From Heliocidaris erythrogramma (taxonomy: Eukaryota > Echinodermata > Echinoidea > Camarodonta > Echinometridae): a DNA stretch of 64,000 nucleotides. The DNA is taken from contig CM046856.1 of NCBI GenBank assembly GCA_025617745.1, forward strand, positions 42,957,049-43,021,048. The letters are read 5' to 3'. Within the stretch, counting starts at the first letter, position 1. Every line of letters begins with the position of its first letter. The notes beneath the pieces are model-generated. The model did not search any database. It was not told where the DNA came from and saw only the letters and a program-made list of their open reading frames with translations. Shown in pieces: positions 47,601 to 59,400 of this stretch. The position numbers and the translations under genes are program-made.

Positions 47601-50600
47601 ATGCTCTCAAATTGCACGGAACGCTGAATTCCCCATAGGCTACAGTACTAAACTTGCCGTGCAATATTATACCGTATTTTGTCTGGTCTGTTTGCGTGCA
47701 CGCAAATAATGCAATGCATACACACATACACACATGACGTCATAAAGAGGTTAAGTTAAACTTGTGTGATCACAATGAACTATGATGAGGGGCTCTATTA
47801 ACTGAATATGGTTGGTTAAAATGATTTTTATTAAGTTCTAAATCATTTTCCTGTAGGGTATAGATAATAATAATTATATTGGATGACTTTATTTCATGGA
47901 ATACCAGAAATATTCCACTCGTTAGGGCCAATATTGCACGAATCGAAGATGAGTGCAATATTGGCCCTAACTCGTGGAATACATGTATTCTCTGGTATCC
48001 CATTCAGAGCCATCCAATATAATATAAATATTGGTACTCGCTGTGGAAAAAAGGCCATCCAATATTATTTGATTATTCAAAAGTGTCAATTTTTTCTTAC
48101 ATGTAGGCCTACATGATCTTCAAAACAGAATGATGAATTGTTTGTTATTAGCAGGTTTGATGGCCATTTGTATCTTCATATTCTTTTGGCAATAGAAAGA
48201 TGCATTGTTTATCCTTTTGAAGGCATGATGTTGCCTATCGAGGCATGAACTCGTTCATTCTCCTCGGCTTAATAAGCAATACCCCCTACTTCTATTACAT
48301 GCGCCCCATCAGGCGTGATGAGAATGCTGCAGACATCACCCCAGTATCATGCTCACTGCTGTTTCATCTTCATCACTCTCTTCATATTTTATCATTCTGT
48401 TTGGGATTTATTATATTGGAAGACCTTTGATACCTGATATCTCGTGTTTCTATCATAGCAGCTGGAGTAGACATCTTGTGTTCATATGATCTGTGATCAT
48501 TATATCTCTAAAATGAGTAAGCATATGTTATTATGGTGTGATCTCGTAGTGTAGTTGTTGTCGTAAAGACACTTGATGACATGCATCAACGGTGTGTGTC
48601 CTGGGTATAATTGGGTCATTTACATGCAGCTGTGATGGATGACATGAAGTGCCGGGTGATTATACAGTGCGATGTAATGGCGTGTTTATGTCCTGGTAGA
48701 AGTGATACTTTCTTTGCTTTATAATTAATTTTTTAGCAGATTATGAGCTTGCTGTGATCATTACGAACTACGAACCTCAAATGAATTTACGGTGTACATG
48801 TACATGTAGATAAAAAAAATCACCAGCTACATGTGTATATTGTGTGTGTACATGTCGTTTTTCCGAAACTGAAAAAAATAAACTGAAAAAATTCGGTCGA
48901 AACACCCCAATCATAATTTTATTGCATTCAGGTAGAAACATATCATTGAAGCCACATACATGTAGTCTGTAAAAATACCTCTACTACCATAAATTAGGCT
49001 GAATATTACCAAAATTGTCTTTACAATTATGTCAAATTACAACTTTTAATTCACCAATGATTTGGTCGTTTGCGTTCCAGACGTGTCTTTTCTTGCCACT
49101 CCATTTTGCTAAACTACCATATTCCTTTATTTTCAATGTCTTTGAACATAATGCTCCAAAAATCTCCATATGTTACAAGTAAAATGAGAATGATAAGTAC
49201 ACAGCATAAAGCCAATATAAACATAGCAACATATTAAAGTTTTTAAATGAGGTGGATCAGATTGGGTTTACATATGATGACATAAATGGTACCCTGGGGT
49301 ACCAAATAAAAATCGCCAATTTTTTTGAATTAATTTTTTTTTAGGGCTGTACCCTGGGTTACCAAAAAGTGGGAAATTATTTTGGTGTGAGCTTTACAAT
49401 ATGCGGCAACGGATTTTCAACAACAAGCCTTTTAGACAATAAATCTGAAATATCCTCAGACACAAACTCAGAATGTGTCAACGCAGATTTGTTATTAGGA
49501 AAATGAATCGCTGGTGATGTATTGATAAAAGGTAACTTATATCCAACTTGAATAACTTCAAAAACTGAATCAGGTGATCCTATTTTTCTCCAAAATTGAA
49601 GTGAAGCTCTTAATCTATCCTTAACTATGGGTTCAGAATTTTTTTTTTCATATTCAAAATAATTTTTGAAATAAAAATCCAAATCGTACCGTTCTTGCTC
49701 TATATCAATACTTGTAGACGTACTGTCATCCACTAATGCAGTTGAAGGAGTGGAAAGGGGAAAATTCATGGCTTCTGAAAAGGAATATGAAAAGCGACAC
49801 TTTCGTCATACTTACATGGTTTATCATACATCAATTATTGACTATACCCTTGAACTAATTACAATATTCGTATTAAGAGATCTGATTTAAACATATGTCT
49901 CATAGCTATGATCTAACCAGATGATCTATTTACAATTTACTTTTCTTTATAACTTCAATCCTTTGTTTAACTTTCCTTTCATCGTCTGTCATTTCACAGA
50001 CTTAAAATTACCTCACTTTTACCAATTCTGGGTTCCAGTTTCTTTGATTGGTTTTCGATTCTGACCTGTGGAAGGACAGTTGGCTCTCCAGTGGCCTGGT
50101 TTACCGCATGCGAAGCAGATATCGTTTGCTTTGGCTGTACCCCATAAGCTTGTTGTCTACAATATTGCTGAAATGCTGGTCGAAATCCCCAAGGATGAAA
50201 ATAAGCACCAGAACCACTAGGAAGGTTAAGGTTCTCTTGAGGAACTTCATAATTGGGTCTAGCTCTAATAGAGGGAGGGCGGTTAGATTTAGTTTTGCTT
50301 CTTTTAAATCCGGCCTGTGCTTGCCGTATGCGTTTCTCATCCTCAAAATTCGATGCCAAATCGTCTCTAAGGTACTCCTCTACAACTTTCCAGCCTAATA
50401 GTTAAAGGAATATAACATCAATCATCCGAACAGAAATGTTCATAATTAACTACAACAATATGTTCAATTATCTTCAAATTCTTTAATATATCAAAGTAAC
50501 ACTTCATTATTAGTAAATTAAAAATTGAAGCTAAGAAAAGGAACAATTTCAACAATATAACCTTTAAGTAACCTCACATATCTGCTATACTCGCCTCCTT

Positions 50601-53405
50601 CAGATTTGTCAGCTAGACGAATGAGCTTCTTACTTTTCTTAATATCCACTATAGCTTCAATGACAATTTCTTTGGCCTGGCCACTCCTACCACTTTCAAG
50701 ATCAGTCGATGCCTTCTCCAATTTCTCCTGTACAGTATTATTAAACTCAAACTGAAATTTATTCCCTTTATATTTTAATAAAGGAGAGTTCAGCCGCTCT
50801 TTTAAAATTACTCAACTCCTGAGTATTGGCCGTAATTTTTCTGTCGTTATCTCCTTTGAACGTCGAAAGTGTCGAGGTCAAATAATCCTTGAAAGAACTG
50901 AGTGCCTCCTTGATAGTGTCTCCTACTACCTGTGCTGTAAGTGGAGGCGATATTTCTTCACCAGGATTAGCCATACCCTAACCGGGAAAAGAAAGCTGCT
51001 AGTAATTAACACAGGGAAATAAGAGCTCAAATCTGAACGAGTGTCTGCAGACCCGACGAACCAAGTCAATGACCCTCCTTCACTACCACACCCTGTTCCA
51101 GGGCTGTGCTCACTCAACCTGAAAAACATTCCTATGCAAATAGGGATTCTTCGCGCTCTTCTAAGGAAATTTATATGTAGTGAAATTCCAAAGACAGAAA
51201 ACTAAGTACATTAAATTTACATACGGTTCAATCCGCTGTTTTTATCAGTTTCTCAGAAGTAAAAGTAGAAAATGTAAATTACAAAGAACTGGTACATAAA
51301 CAAGAAATAAAGGTTTGAATAATGAAAAGTCAGAGTAGGGAGTCAATACCATGACACTGATTTAAAGTTGATACACTTTGTGATGTCACATTTTATCTAA
51401 TGTGCAATTATTTCAAATAAAGACTGGATGAGATTGACATAACATTTAAAGATAACCAAGGATGTTTGTACCTTTGCAAATAATCATAGACAATAACATT
51501 TCCAAATTTCCAAATTTCTGCGATTTAACATTGACTATTGAAAGTTCTAGAATTAGTTTGTGAGATCTATCGTAATAAATATGATAGTGATTCGGTATGA
51601 CGAAATAATACAAAAGTATTTGGATATTAAGCATTGCTACAACAGAAATCCAATAAGCTTTTAAGTATATGTATATAAGACAGTATATGTGAAGACAAAA
51701 TATTGCTATTACAGAATTCATATTTTCACCTTTAACAAAATAAGCTTGCGGCAAGCTTAAAATGAGCCTTAGAAATGATGGCAAGCTTACCGCAAGCATG
51801 CCACATGCTTGCGACGAGCTTGATGCAAGCTTGCAGAAAAAATGGCAAGGAAAATTATTTACAATAACTATGAAAACACTGATTTAGGGTTTGACCCTAT
51901 GCGAATCTCAAATTGACAATTTGGAGAGTCGATTGTGACATACTTGCGGACAACTCTCCTGTTTGTTGTACACAAAAATACCATTAATTTGCAGTTTTTC
52001 TCTGTAGCGCCTTTACCATTGGGGCAGTACTAAAAATATATTGGAAATAGCATATTGTGTTAGGTCCTCATGAAATAAAAAGATCCTGCTGTATAATACC
52101 TTTTGAAAAAAAAATGACATTTTAGTGATTTGGGTGTTGGGGCAAATGGGGGAGTTGTCCGCAACTGCATGACATTGACATTACCTGTTCAACCAATTTG
52201 AAATTCCCCTATGTATAGTGACAGCAGCTTTCAAAAATTCATAACTTTCTTATTGCTTGTGCAAATTCATTCAAACTTTCACAAATTTGCTTCTCTGATT
52301 TTTCCTCTTTCTTTCAGAGCAACTTGCCATTAAGGTTGGATTTCCCTTTTAATATTAAAGCATGTACCAGAACCTTGATATTGCCTTATCATCTTTACAC
52401 AACGGCTAATATTTTTCCTATCAATTGCTCTGTATAGATGCATACAATGAGATGTAGTCTAAAAAATGATAAAAGAAAATGAAATTAAAATTTGGGAAGA
52501 TTACTGGACTTGTTTCTCCATTTGAATAATGCACATTTGAGATAACGGTATGTGGGTCGTTTGTCAATTATTGTTATTTTTCATTTGATGTCATCTGTGC
52601 CTGTCAAGTTCTGTGCTATTTTATCTCACATTTTGGGAATGACTCAACACTTTAACAGTTGCATGTAGACCTCATTTGACAGTTGCTAGGTACACAATAC
52701 TGGCTGTCTCCCAAAATCTTCAAGTCTAAGGAAAGTTGTTGTGGCATTTTTGATGAATCCACATTCTATGTAAATATGTCGTAGGCAAAGTGAACAGCAC
52801 AGGGTGAAGGTAGAAGTCTACATGTATTTTTCTTATCATTCTGAATTTGTGCTGCTGTGTTGTTGGGTTGACAATGCTTTGTCTTCGATGTGCATTTGGA
52901 AATGTTGATGACGGTTTCTGTAAGTTAAACATTTAGTTATTCATTTATTTATGTGGCCTAAATATTTAAAACTAGAAAATCTTCTTTCTTTTGTCACTTC
53001 GTTGCTCTTGGTGGTATCATTGCGCTCCATATGACGAAAAGCAGTTCTATCACATAAATAGTAAATAGGCCTACATTTATATTTTGTATAGTGATGACAT
53101 ATTTTGTTTACATTTCTGTGAGAGATACATGTATGTATGGTATGATTTTAAGATTTTTTTCTTGGTTATAACATTTAAACAAACTTAACTCGATCTACTG
53201 GTATTCTAACTTTTTTCTTGCTTCTCTCTCTCTCTTTCTCTCTCTCTTTTTCTCTCTCTTTTTCTCTCTTTTTTTCTCTTTTTTTCTTTCTCTTTTGTTC
53301 TCTCTTTCTCTTTTTTTCCTCTCTCTCTCTCTCTTCTCTCACTCTTTCTCTCACTCTTTCTCTCACTCTTTCTCTCACTCTCTCTTTCTCTCACTCTCAC
53401 TCTCA

Positions 53406-53438
<33 letters not shown>

Positions 53439-56400
53439 ACTCTCTCTCTCTCACTCTCTCTCTCTCTTTCTCTCACTCTCTCTCCTCTGCTTCTGTCCCT
53501 ATCTCTCACTCACTTTCTCTTTTCTTTTCTTTTTATATTAACTTGTAACATGGACATAGGTTTCCAGTAAACTCGGCATGCGGTTGGAACAACAAGTTCA
53601 ATTTCCAGTCGTATTTTGCTCGTTACTTTGCTATTATATGATTTCTACCAAGTTTATTTGGCAGAAATCATTCATTTGTGGTATTGAACAAATTGGGTGT
53701 GAATGTGTGAAACTCTGTTTTGTCATTACCAAAAAGATAACATGGAATACCAGTTTGAGGCAAAATAAGAAAAAACAACACTATTATCGTTCTTCTATCT
53801 CTGATTTGCTTTTCAGATGAGACTTCATCTACCAGTAGTAATCAATTCAAGAGAGTCAGCTCAGAGCGCATGAAGTCAAAATATGCACGAGGTAAGTAAT
53901 GTGAAGCTGGCTTTTAAGATACATGTAACTAGCCTTGAGCTGAGTCAAGTACAATGCACACATCCATATTAAATATACATGTACATCCATATTGTACACT
54001 TTATAAATCATACAGTAGAGCATTGTACATGCATTGTGGGTACTTGATTGCATATGGGAGGGAGGCTGGTTATAAAGAGAGAGAGAGAGAGGTACAAGTG
54101 ATTAATTTTTGTACAGGAGAGAGACGGAGATTGAACTGCCCCTGAAGCTGCTCATCATGTTCATGATTTTTACTACTTAATTACATTCAATATTGATATA
54201 GGAATGTTTTGATAAACTCCTCTCATCACAAGTGTGGTATATTGAGTGAAACTTTTCCATATTTTTTCTCTTTTTATACCCCTGCCAAACGAAGTTTGAA
54301 GGGGGTATATAGGAATCAGTCAATGGTTGTGCGGGCGGTTGGGCGGTCGGTCGGGCGGTCGGTCGGGCGGACGGTCGGGCGGACGGTCAGTCGGGCGGTC
54401 TGTCTTTTGCAAATCTTGCGGATCAAACTACTTTCTCAGTTTTCGACCAAAGCTCATGAAATTTGGTACACACATTGGTCTTACTGGGAAGATGTGTACA
54501 ACATATTTTTTTGATGTGTCGGAAGCTACGTTGCCATGGAAACAGCATATCTATGGCAGTAAATCAGGGAAAAATCTTGCGGATCGAACTACTCCCTCAG
54601 TTTTCGACCAAAAGTCAAGAAAGGCTGTTGTCACGGGGTGGGGGTATTAATCATCATCTTCAGTGATATTTCTAGTTAAAATTTGTTATAAATAGCATGT
54701 TCGACATTTGATCTCTGATAAGGTCTAGCTCCTTTTTATACCCCGCCAAACGAGGTTTGAAGGGGGTATACTCAGTGGGCGTTTCAAAAAAAAGAAAACC
54801 CAACTTTGAAAATGCCCTACAAGTGGACTATATATTTACCGGCGTTTAATTTCATATCATATGAAAGAGTAATTAATTTGCTTTTCAATGGTAACTTGTT
54901 TAGGTTTCCAGGGTCACGCATCAATGAACTCCATTGTCTTCAAAATTTTGTACAAAATTCCAGTTGGTTCACTTTCTTGTAAAACACAATAGGCACGGTT
55001 GGAGTTGAATGGCTTTGTCAACTAGCTTGGTTGCTCTTCATGGCCATCCGTTTATAGTAAGCAAATCTCATTATGATTAATTTTGAGCCTTAACAAAAGT
55101 CTTATGAGCTTCACAAAGCATGGAATGAGTTGTTAGTCATAAACTTTGACCAAGGAGAAGTGAGATCTTCAGAGAGCACAGAGAACATGTTCGTTTGTTT
55201 TAAGTACTGCAGCTATCTTCGCCAATTTTGAACTAAAAGGTGACATTTTTGAAAATCAGCAAAGTAAAATCTTGAATCACACATGTGACTTTTTGATTTT
55301 CCTTCTTTATGCTCTTTGTCTTTGAAATTGCAATTCTTTGTGATATTGCAATCCTTTTAGTTCGCACTGGGGTTTTTTGGCATGCAACCTTGTTAAAATT
55401 CACTGAGACTGTCTTCTTTGCAAAATGATTCCTATTTGAAAAGGGTTTCAAAAAGCAAAAATCCTGAGTCAGGGTGAATACCATCTCATTAACCAGTTAA
55501 CACAAATTTGAGAAAGAAAATTATTGCTGGAGGATATTTTGGAGTCGGCAGCATTCCGTCCTTTATAGGGTCAAAGGTCATATTGTCTTTTGTGCGCTCT
55601 ACCATATTTCTTGATGGATTTCTTTCAAATTTTGTATGGAGATGTATCTTGGTACAATCTACAAACTTATACTTTTTGATAATGCTGCCCTCATTGTTCC
55701 TCGTTTATAGGGTCAAAGGTCATTTGTCCATTTCGTGCGCTCTTCTGCATTTCTTGACAGATTTCTTTCAAATTTTGTGTGGAGATGTATCTTGGTCAAA
55801 GGTCATATTTTAGTGGATATCTTGTGTGCGCTCTGCAGGTTACATTTCTTGACAGATTCCTTTCAAATTTTCTATAGAGCTGCATTATACTCTAATCTAC
55901 ACACATTGTTTTGGTGATGCTGCTCCTAGTTTTGATCATTTATTTAATAAAGCTAAGGGAAACATGTCTTCAACATGGAAGATCATCAATAACCTCCTTG
56001 GTAAAAGTAAAAAGAAGAGAGGTTCTGATTTTGAAATTGATGGTAATACTCAAGGTTCAGCTGTCGCTGATGGTTTCAATAATTTTTGTGTAAATATAGC
56101 TCCCAAGTTGTTTGCTAATTTTCCTGTAAGCGATCATTATGATGATAACTATCAGTGCAATCTTCCCAACAATCCTCACTCGTTTTTTTGTAAACCAATA
56201 ACCGAAAAGGAAATCATTGACATTGTTTGCAAAATGAAGAATGGTATTAGTCCGGGATTTGATGGAATAGAAGTGTCAGTTGTTAAGAAAATAATACATT
56301 TGATCTGTAAACCTCTTGGCGCCCCGTAATTTTCAGTCTATCTCTATTTTCCGGTATTGTTCCAAACAAACTCAAAATTGCAAAGGTTATCCCCCTTTTC

Positions 56401-59400
56401 AAATCGGGACAAACCAGTGATTTTTCAAACTGTCGTCAACAAACTCAATTTCTTGCCTAAATCAATATTACTCAACTTATATTATTCACTGTATTATTGT
56501 ATCATTATTTTGGCATCAACATCTTTGTTACTTTATACAATGCTCACACAGAGCCCCTTTTCAGATGATTAAAAGTCATGAATATGTTTGATTTATGTAA
56601 ATTTAGACTGGCTCTGTTTATGTATTCATGTCACAATAAGCTATTACCTTCATCCTTATCCTTATCCTTATCCTTATCCTTATCCTTATCCTTATCCTTA
56701 TCCTTATCCTTATCCTTATCCTTATCCTTCATCCCTATCCTTATCCTTCATCCCTATCCTTATTTTCTTGCCAATTCTGATATTCATTCATATTCTACAC
56801 ATTATAAAGATGATTTTCTTATGCCTAACGTATGACTTGCAACAACTAAAAAACAGTATTTTATGTAGGACCTACATGTAGGCTTTGGAACTCACTATCA
56901 CTTGCCTTAAAAGTATGTTCTATGAATGTATTCAAACATAGTTTTCAGAAAATGCTTTTAAATGGACCTGTCGATGACTGGTCATTAGGGAGCTGTTTTC
57001 TATCTATATAGCTTATTGGTCTTTAACTGCTTTCTTCTCTGACGACTCAATCTGTATTTCCCTCTTTTCTATTATCTCTCTAACACTAACAGTCGATCCA
57101 TTTCTCTGTGTTCATCTTTCTTTTGCTTCTGACTATTTTCTTTTCTCTCCCTCCTTTCTCTCACTCTCTCGCTCTTACCTTCTCCCTCTCTTACCTTCTC
57201 CCTCTCTTACCTTCTCCCTCTCTTACCTTCTCCCTCTCTTTCCCTCTTTCTCCTCAACTTCTCCCCCCCCCCCCCCCCCCGGTGGCCATCTTGTCTGTTT
57301 GTTTGTTTGTTATTATTGCTTTGTACAAGGGCTTATAAAAGCACTAAGATGTCCATCATCTTTAATTCAACCATCACTCATGTCCATTTTTATATGTTTG
57401 TTTTATATATTGTAAATTGCAAACTGTTTCTTTTTAATGCCTCATTTGTATCATTGTTTTCTATTGTATGCTTGAGTGGAAATCAACTTTGAATTGAAAA
57501 AACATTAACATTAAAAATATGTATAATGAAGAGAGGCTTAATGAGAGGAAAAAGGTAGAGAGGAGAGATTGAGAGAGAGAGAGAGAGTGACAGACAGGCA
57601 GAATTGAAGGGAAAAGTATGGCTTTAAAAATAGAAATAGGGAGGTGCAATGAGAGGAAGTAAGTAGCAGGAGAGAGAGAAAAAAATTATCCCATTTTGGA
57701 AAGTGAGCAATAAAAAGGCAAGAGGACCAAAATAAAATAATTATAGGGGGAAAACAGAGAACACTATTCCTAGTGTTAGAAGACACTTGTTGTATCATTG
57801 ACTTTGCACATTTTTTTCTGTATCCATTGAAATGTCAAGAGAGGGATCTACTATCCTTTACAAAAGAAAAGTGAGTCTCGTAAAACTTGTCAGCCATCCA
57901 ATTTCAATTTATGGAAAATGAACCTAAAATTTGCTCACTGATTTGCATGTGAACAATTGTCCTCAGTAGGCATTTTAATCACTAAAATTCTATCTGTCAA
58001 AATAATGGATTTTTAGAAGCAGTGCAATCTTACCACTATTGCTTACCACTATTAAATGTATGATGAAAATACAAAATCTTTTCCAAAGCAGTGTCACTTT
58101 GCAGTGACACTTTGCATTATTCTTTTATCCAGAGAAGCCATGAATTACACATAATTTAGTAGCAGAAAGAGCAGAAATCACTCAAAATTTTGACTTTATT
58201 TCTGTCACAGTACATCATGCTATTAGTGAATAAGAATGATTGATTTAAAATAATCTAAATTGGCATCACAGAGTGGAATTTATTATCACTTTTTTCATGT
58301 ACATCATATGAATACATGTACGTCTCTACACAATTTGTAAACACATAATCCAGGCCCCCAACTCTTTCTGTATGCGCGATCTGATACGTCACATGATCAA
58401 CATGATCAAGAAAGGCTCAGACTGATCGATAATGAACTTAATAGGAGGATCTGCTCTTGGGAGGGAAAAATGCGGCACGTCAGTTCAACCACCTACATCT
58501 TATAATTAACGCACACTTAACCAGCAGTCCTCGCTCACACAAAAATGAGAAAAACATATAAATCTAAAAAGATGCTACTTACTTTTTTAGAAATGAAGAT
58601 TGATTCATATGACATTAAAGCTGAAAAGTCATTTTTTTTTAAAACAGCTTCACTTTTTGATATTGAGCTAATATTAAAAAAACTACGATGAGTTGAACCA
58701 ATAAAAAGTAGTTTCTGGACGCGTTTTTGAGCTAAAACTGAGCGTATTTTATGAAGTGCGAAAGAGTGGACATGACGTTTCAAAATGAATGTCATTATTT
58801 TGTAGTTGCATGTTGTAATTACATTCAGGTTGGTTCATGTGATATAATAGTGAAAGAAAAGAATATCAGGTACCAGTTATAGCAAGCAAAGCTGATTCAT
58901 GGCTCAGACCTCCAGAAAATTCTGAACTGCTATGGGCTATACATGTATGTTTGTTATTTTGTTGGAGTCGCTGTTAGATCAGTGACATTGTTAATGTTTT
59001 GAAAATCTCACTTGGATTTGACAGATAAACTTGCTGCTCTAGAGAAGAAGAGAGAAGAGGAAGCAACTCATAAGTCTGCACATGGATTCCCAGATCCAAG
59101 ACAGGTACACACTCTTCTTTTTACCCTAGTAGTAATGCCTCGTTCACCCTCTAAAAATAAAAAAAGCTCTAAAAGCTGTTGCAAAATAGAAATTTGTCAC
59201 ATGTAAATGAATGGCAGATGGAGGTGAAAATGAGTAGCTGCGCTGAACAAAGCCTCCTACATGTATGTATACAGAATTGTGAAGTGTACTATGCATTTGT
59301 TACTTTATATGCCGCTGCAGGTTTTTTTTTTTAATTGGAGGTGGTTCACCGTGACTTATGCGAATAAGGCTTACTGGGGAAGTCCACTCTTGGTATTAAG

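Larger units (their letters stand above)
46125..49390. mobile_element. 3.3 kb unit bounded by about 120-bp inverted repeats
   Basis: TCACACCAAAATAATTTCCC...GGTAACCCAGGGTACAGCCC...GGTACCCCAGGGTACC at 46125-46248 is inverted at 49271-49390. Between them lie the 110-bp satellite, a palindromic MITE (47476-48075) and sequence with no transposase. The right end abuts the truncated DIRS-like ORF. Target duplication is not evident. Confidence 0.55.
40505..53816 (+). other. 13.3 kb first intron of the R-SNARE-like gene
   Basis: Packed with repeats: purine/pyrimidine-alternating CGCACGTGCGCAC-type stretch (40870-41270), dispersed DR1 element, 110-bp satellite, DIRS-like element and CT repeats. Stretches 42600-44630 and 51180-53200 hold nothing I recognise beyond short repeats. 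Additional phase 1-1 exons could be hidden here. Confidence 0.5.
55925..57500 (+). mobile_element. CR1/Jockey-like LINE fragment with internal deletion
   Basis: Encodes TWKIINNLLGKSKKK, VADGFNNFCVNIAPKL and KPITEKEIIDIVCKMKNGIS then PGFDGIEVSVVKK, the segment just before RT. Next, LKIAKVIPLFKSG in another frame, then it jumps over the RT core to the C-terminal part (NKLNFLPKSILLNLYYSL, later ALKVCSMNVFKHSFQKMLL). A (CCTTAT)n array sits inside the C-terminal region. The 3' end is near 57500 (TTGAATTGAAAAAACA). Confidence 0.8.

Noticed and set aside
53218-53570. Open frames of up to 107 aa on both strands
   Set aside because: They are translations of CT/GA microsatellite (Leu-Ser or Arg-Glu repeats) with no splice or homology support.
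56578-56881. Pro-Tyr and Ser-Leu repeat proteins
   Set aside because: Different frames of the (CCTTAT)n microsatellite within a LINE fragment.
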